In this document: in pieces, positions 58,738 to 64,000 of the stretch
Layout of the letters: the number at the start of each line of letters is the position of its first letter
How positions within the stretch are numbered: the stretch's first letter is position 1
Assembly: GCA_032209605.1 (NCBI GenBank)
Contig: JASFXZ010000032.1
Span: 5,085,722 to 5,149,721 of the forward strand
Direction: 5' to 3'
Origin: Mactromeris polynyma
Taxonomy: Eukaryota; Mollusca; Bivalvia; Venerida; Mactridae
DNA: 64,000 nucleotides
The notes under the pieces: model-generated
Seen by the model: the letters and a program-made list of their open reading frames with translations, nothing else
What the model was told of the DNA's origin: nothing
The model's database searches: none
Position numbers and translations under genes: made by a program

Positions 58738-60724
58738 CTGAAAAATATAACAAAAATCAATTGCTTACGTTACTTAGTTAATGTATGTGTTTTATGTATT
58801 CTCTCACCAATTATTCATATATCATGTTAAAACATGTTAAAATACGTATTTTATAATTATGTATGGTACAATATTTGATACAATGTTCATATGTGTTTTT
58901 TCCCTACTTTAGTAATACATTGTAAAGCTTTACTTCAAAAATGGTAGATAAAATGTACAGAGGCATTTATAAGAATGATGTATACCGGTAATTTAAACAT
59001 TTATTCATGATTTGTTTACAGAAATATTGTATAGATGACTAGTACATCTTATTTCATGATTTAACAAAATGTATGTACTTATATAACTTGTAATTGTGAA
59101 GCATGGGCATAATGCCTTTATTTCTAAATGAAGTATCATAACTTATATCCTCAGTTTTTACAAATGGAAAGCCAACCACACGAACAGTTGGAAAAAAAGT
59201 TTAGTATAGAGAAGCTGAGCATGGAAGACCACATGGAGCAAACAGCCACCCAAAATGCACAAGGAGACATACAAATAAATACATACAAATTGAATAACGA
59301 AATAGAAAACTGAATAACCCAGCTCTAACTATTTGGAATGACAATTAATCCAAAAAGAATTTAAAAAAAATCGTAAATGGGGAATGTATAATAAAATATG
59401 ATGTACTTATGCATAATAAAATCAACCAGCAATCGAATGATAGAAGCAGAAGAAGAAGAAGAAAAACAGCTTTTACGATAATAATCATTGAAATGAATGC
59501 GAAAGAAATGTATCAGACAATAATATTACATTTTAATTGTTTACATACATGAGTAAAGCATAATGCTAATCCATGCGTCCATCTTGATCGTAGACATGTA
59601 ATTGACTGATTAGAAAAGGACTAATATGTATTCATCTGATCGACGTAGATCGGTTACTTAGAAACAGCAAATGGAAATTTGAGTGAATACATCGACCAGG
59701 TCCATGAACACGCTAATACATCGTGTATGGCGAGAAAGCCAATACTAACTAATTATCATTAGGTAACGAACATAAGATTGTTGCACCTATATCATTATGT
59801 ATTACATTGATGTGTTAAATTAATCACTAGATGATAAAATTACAACACTTCTATGTTTATTTGATTAGCACTTCAGTGGCTTAAGTATATTGTTAGTGCA
59901 GTTAATCAATAAATTGAAAATATAGGTTTTTTTTCGGCGCAGCAAAACTAACATGGTTTTGCTTTTTTCTGTAAACCAATCAAATATTACGTTAAACACC
60001 AAGGCAATTTCTCTTCAACCGAAAAATGTTTGTAACCTTGACGCAGATTGGTTAACATTTCGTTAAAGCCTATATATTTGTTTACCAAACCTAAAAATAT
60101 TAACTTGTTTATTGTTACGTGTTTTTTCTTCCGAAGCGAAGTAATGGACACAATTATTGCGTAAATAGTGTTATGTTTGCCAAAAAAATCTTGATCACGA
60201 TAGATGCGTTATTCTTATTATTGTAAACATGACATTGTTGTATGAAAACCAACTGAACATAATATTGTTTGCCTTAACAACTGCGTCTGAAAGTGGATCG
60301 TATAGTATATTTCAAGATTTATTCAGTAAGTAGTGTTGTTATTCATTCTCACGTAATTGAATGACCTGCAGTCGTAACATTTAGGCATTTTTTTGTGCTG
60401 TACAAAACATTTTAACCTTCAGATTGCAAAAAATGTGCATACTTCAAGTTGCACCGACCATCTCTTTAAAGATATTTCTTGTTTTATCTGACTTTTAAAA
60501 ATGTCTAATGTTTTATGATCATATTGATGTTTGTCCAAAGTTTCATGTTGTGCTGTCCACGGTTTGTCCATGAACGTCAAAGTATTAGGTTTGCCAGCTT
60601 GATTTTTTTATTAAGCTGCCTTTCCACTTCTCTATGCATTTAGCGCATTGAGGCATTTCTATCAGTTACGATTTCTCCAGACGTCTTTCTGTATTATGAC
60701 GTCATTTTGGAGCATTTTCTCTCC
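58738..60724. other. AT-rich non-coding stretch
   Basis: Apart from the interrupted LU-locus repeat and a short GAAGAAGAAG run near 59448, I see nothing I can name. Confidence 0.5.
60018..60470. repeat. ~185-bp repeat of the LU locus, interrupted copy 3
   Basis: The left part (GTAACCTTGACGCAGATTGG, TTAACATTTCGTTAAAG) and right part (CAGTCGTAACATTTAGGCAT, ACATTTTAACCTTCAGATTG) are separated by about 290 bp of unrelated AT-rich sequence, as if interrupted by an insertion. Confidence 0.6.
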
Positions 60725-61062
60725 GTTCTAGCTGTTAAATCGATTTACACCCCCAGTATTTTACTGACAGTTCCAAGGCTGTAAATCGCTGTATGGTTTT
60801 TATTTCTCTTTATGCTTTGAATGTATGTTAAATTTCCCATGTGCAATTCCTTCACTTTATAAAGTGTTCATGTTATTTTCTCCCCACTTCGGCCTTTTGT
60901 TGCCAGTTTTCTTGAATTGTCCTGTGATGTATCCCTCTGTTTGACATCTTTGATTCTCCTAGTTATCCATTTAGGTCAACCAGGCCATTCCTTAGGCTCC
61001 TCGTCCCTTGTGTATTTACCACTGCGCCTCCTGTAGCAACTTATTCTATCTCTTTTATAACA
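60725..61062 (+). repeat. R1 dispersed repeat
   Basis: GCTGTTAAATCGATTTACAC, CCCCAGTATTTTACTGACAG, AAATCGCTGTATGGTTTTTA, CAACCAGGCCATTCCTTAGG and TGTAGCAACTTATTCTATCT. Confidence 0.85.
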
Positions 61063-61399
61063 CAACTAAATCCTCCCTTGGCGTTGTCGTATATTTGTCT
61101 CGTTATCTCAATCAATATCATTTTATATTTTATTTCCATTTGTCTTTATTCTAAATTTCCTGTCACCAGTAGTTAAGATTATGTCATAAATTTCCCGGTT
61201 GCCTCTAGCATCTACTGAATGTTATTTATTTACGATTTTGATATTATTTTGTAGTTTGATGTAATAAGCAAGTCCAACAAGGCTGCTGTTTCCCTCGTAC
61301 TGGATAATATACACTGCATAAGTATGTATATGTAATGTTTGATTGCTTTTAAATATTAATTTCTGCCTACTTGGTCAATGTAAATGTATATATGTTGGA

Positions 61400-61880
61400 A
61401 TTCAATGACTATATGGTGGTTATGTTTGAGGTTAGTTAGCTGTTAAATCGTTTTAAACCCCAAGTATAAATTTGTTCGGACATTTCCAAGGCTGTAAATC
61501 GTTGTATGGTTATTATTTCTATTTATGTTTTGGACGTATCTTGAATTGCTCTTTCCTCATATGTAGTTCTTTCACTTGATATAATATTTATACTCTTAAT
61601 GCGTATTATTGCCGAGTTTCTTGACATGTTCTGTGATGTATTCAATCCATTGAATAATTATCCCACTTGTTGTCCCCCTAGATATTTCTCGTTGTTCTTA
61701 GGCCAGACCATTCATTGCTCACCTATTCACATACATGTTTACCCTTGTACCCCTATTCTCATACATGTTTGCCCTAGCACCTTTTGTTTTGTTGACTGTT
61801 TTTTTTCTAGGGAGTCTGTGTGAAGAGGCATTGTCTTGTACATATGGCGTCCCAAGGAACAATTTAATCTCCTTTGAATC
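61400..61880 (+). repeat. R1 dispersed repeat, near full length
   Basis: GACTATATGGTGGTTATG, AGCTGTTAAATCGTTTTAAA, TCGTTGTATGGTTATTATTT, CCAGACCATTCATTGCTCAC and GAGGCATTGTCTTGTACATA. It includes a local duplication of the segment TTCACATACATGTTTACCCT. Confidence 0.82.
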
Positions 61881-62929
61881 TGTTTTACTTTTTGCAGACT
61901 TCCAATAGTACGTATATTCATATTTAGATCTTTCAATTAAATGCGTTGTTTTGTTTCTTCGTAATTTATTGTTCGGCCAATCTGTTTTTCGGTTGTATGT
62001 ATCCCTTGCGTCTTCGCATATTCTCCTCTGTAAAATCTACAGCGAAGAATTTGGATCTCTTATCGAGCCAAGCAATCTAATATAGCATACTACATTCAAA
62101 ACAAAATTGTGATGATCTGTAGGTGATATTTGTTTTATATATGTTTTGTATCCTTCCTTTAAAGCATGCATGGTAAAAATCACATTTATACTAACATATT
62201 GAACTTTTTAATATCATTTATATTACGTGATTCAGTACAGTAAATATGCTCAATAAAAGATGAGCTATGTTGCGTTACTCTAGTTGGATGTTGTATCATT
62301 TGCGTAAGTCCGAATTTGAGGACAACACTAGCCACGTTGCTGTTTTTTAAATCCATTATTTGGATCGTAACTTAATGAGCTATGTCCTTTACCAAACTAT
62401 CCCTCTCCCCATGCTAACAGGTGAAATGAAACAGTTGGAGACTTATATTTGGTCATTTTACATTAATTGGCTCGCCCCACTGCACGGAATTACGTTGTCG
62501 TTGGGCACTTTACTATATCGTTATGTGTCCTTATATGAAGTTGTGTCGGTATCGACGAATAATCTTTTTAAACACCAAACTTTACTTATTTTATATTGGG
62601 TTTTAAGCCATTTTCCAATTGTTTCCGTTATACACGGTGATTAGTTTCCCCGGGATTAATTATCTAACAAATTAACTCTTCTGCAAGCAACTGATAACTA
62701 CCCCTAATGAATTAAGGTGAAGGACATATTGCGGAAGGACTTGACAAGCTAGGACCTCCCGGATGACGGTCCAAACCTCTAATTGATCTAATCGGGCTGA
62801 GCAAAATTCCATAAGAACTTGCTGCTAAAAAGATACAACAAAGCGTCTTGTAAATAATGTCGAATCCAAAGTGTAATGATCTACCGTCTTAAAATCTTAG
62901 TCTGAGATTCAGTCTTAGAACGTTTGTGA

Positions 62930-63115
62930 ATGTGGGCCCAGTTCCCTATGAAAAAACAGCCTGTGGGATTTGAAAGTAAGGAATTGTCTGGCTGAATCCC
63001 AATATTCGCCATTGACCGATTTTTCGTGTTCCTCCAAACATGACTTTATGTCTATCCAAAAAAATAATCATGGATAATTCAAGGGGACAACAAGGGGATA
63101 AATGGATGGAGTACA
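62930..63115 (-). repeat. Possible reverse R1 fragment
   Basis: GGGGACAACAAGGGGATAAA and ATGGATGGAGTACACC resemble the complement of the R1 middle section (as in 61650-61680). Matching is short, so this is tentative. Confidence 0.4.
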
Positions 63116-63269
63116 CCTTTGTATGGCAATTGTGTTAGATTGTGTTTTTGGAGTTGGCTGTGACATTTGTACGAACTGTGTGGCATTGACTGCTTGACGT
63201 TATTATTAATTTTGAATGAAGTTAGTTTAATGTAAAATCTGGAATAGAAGACTGGTAGAACATTAGGCC

Positions 63270-63335
63270 TTACTTAATTGTCTTATGTATGTGGCTTTCC
63301 CTGTAGTTACGTATTCTCTCTCTTTTCTTTTACAC
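63270..63335 (+). repeat. R1 dispersed repeat, 3' end only
   Basis: GTCTTATGTATGTGGCTTTC then TAGTTACGTATTCTCTCTCT. Inserted relative to the duplicated locus near 50030. Confidence 0.75.
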
Positions 63336-64000
63336 TAATACAACCAAAACTATTATAATTTAACCTCTGAATAAAAGTGTTATATTACATTATCAGGGTT
63401 TTCATTAGGATTTTCGGCTAGGGGTCTTTGGACCCTCGTGCTTTATAAATTTGGGAGTCCTAAGTAAATTTGTCGGGTCCCAGATATGCAGTTCATGAAC
63501 AGTAAGTTTAAAATGGGAGTCCCGAAAAAGAAAATGGAGTCAGGGACTCAATATTTCTGCGTCAGGGAAATCCCTGCATTATGAGAATCAAAGTATCATA
63601 CAAACTGATACACATTTATTTTTTCTGAATGTTCAAAACAGTTCTAAATACATTTTTCTTGCAATTCTCGTCTGCACGATAGTGTAACAAATTACAGATC
63701 AAATGTGCAGCGACACAGAAATATAAAACAGTCGCTCACCATATTAATACGAACACAATATTAGAGGTCATTTAATAAGAATATAAGTATGTTTTAGTAA
63801 AGAAAGTCTGACATACAATGTATGTGTATATATATATAAAAGCAACAATTATTCTACAACATCGACATTTTCAACGAGATATCATGGCTGTAGAAACAAT
63901 ATCTAGGAACAGATTATCCATAAATATTCTCCATTCAATAAATTTACTTCTAGAAGTGTGCAAAATATACATTTAGAACTTTCGAATAAGGTTATATAAT
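63320..64000. repeat. Segmental duplicate of the LU cassette B 3' flank (50030-51230)
   Basis: ACACTAATACAACCAA, ATTATGAGAATCA, ATTCTCGTCTGCA, GCGACACAGAAATA/CAGTCGCTCACCATAT, TTAGAGGTCATTTAATAAGA and ACAACATCGACATTT follow the order of their counterparts at 50.03-51.23 kb. The match continues to the window edge, towards where a cassette would lie on the minus strand. Confidence 0.8.
63394..63576. mobile_element. MITE with CAGGG ends, 183 bp, with target duplication
   Basis: Starts CAGGGTTTTCATTAGGATTT, ends GTCAGGGAAATCCCTG; short terminal inverted repeat (CAGGGNTTTC). Flanked by CATTAT at 63388-63393 and 63577-63582. The duplicated locus near 50090 lacks the insert (TTACACAATGAGAATC). Internal GGGAGTCCCG is shared with the right third of the element at 22019-22326. 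Confidence 0.85.

Noticed and set aside
62360..62644. 94-codon plus-strand frame with hydrophobic segments
   Set aside because: No family recognised, no signal or conserved motif, and it lies in AT-rich intergenic sequence; chance is the simpler reading.

Overview
This is eukaryotic genomic DNA: AT-rich, with genes split by GT-AG introns and dense in short non-autonomous mobile elements. A single-cysteine-cluster Toll-like receptor, GPI-type Ly6/uPAR (LU) genes in tandem, tRNA-headed SINEs and the style of the minisatellites suggest an invertebrate, most likely a bivalve mollusc. The species is inference; no marker in the window fixes it.

Left third (1-16.8 kb, minus strand): one long gene for an NSUN2-like RNA (cytosine-5) methyltransferase. 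I traced seventeen coding exons with consistent splice phase (581 residues); the 3' end lies beyond the left edge. The domain order is that of NSUN2, but both catalytic cysteines and the motif I lysine are replaced, so it reads as a pseudoenzyme paralogue. Its introns hold minisatellites, a SINE and several MITEs. Head-to-head with it, 18.38-20.67 kb on the plus strand, is an intact uninterrupted asteroid (ASTE1) XPG/FEN1-family nuclease gene.

Middle (24.8-43.3 kb, minus strand): three paralogues of a small gene family I do not recognise, at about 28.7-25.4, 33.4-32.8 and 40.3-38.7 kb. Each starts with a conserved 34-residue exon carrying Cys and His residues in the order C-x3-H-x-H-x8-C, followed by a highly charged coiled coil. 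Two of the three splice to a tiny last exon ending in Cys-Ala-Ile-Ser-stop, a CaaX prenylation signal; the third has lost that splice site and stops inside the coiled-coil exon. Flanking sequence is duplicated along with them, and one of these flanks also lies directly behind the Toll-like receptor gene.

Right part: an intronless 850-residue Toll-like receptor (45.9-43.3 kb, minus) with a likely 5' UTR intron; then a Ly6/uPAR locus (51.4-55.3 kb, perhaps to 58.7 kb, minus) with two tandem two-exon cassettes, each encoding a ten-cysteine LU domain with a hydrophobic C-terminal tail. A 1.1 kb pure TCTA microsatellite lies just upstream of the first cassette. The last ~0.7 kb of the window matches the 3' flank of the second cassette, so another LU gene probably lies just past the right edge. 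From ~23 kb rightward a ~450-bp dispersed repeat family (R1) is present in about fifteen copies; I saw none in the NSUN2-like/ASTE1 part.
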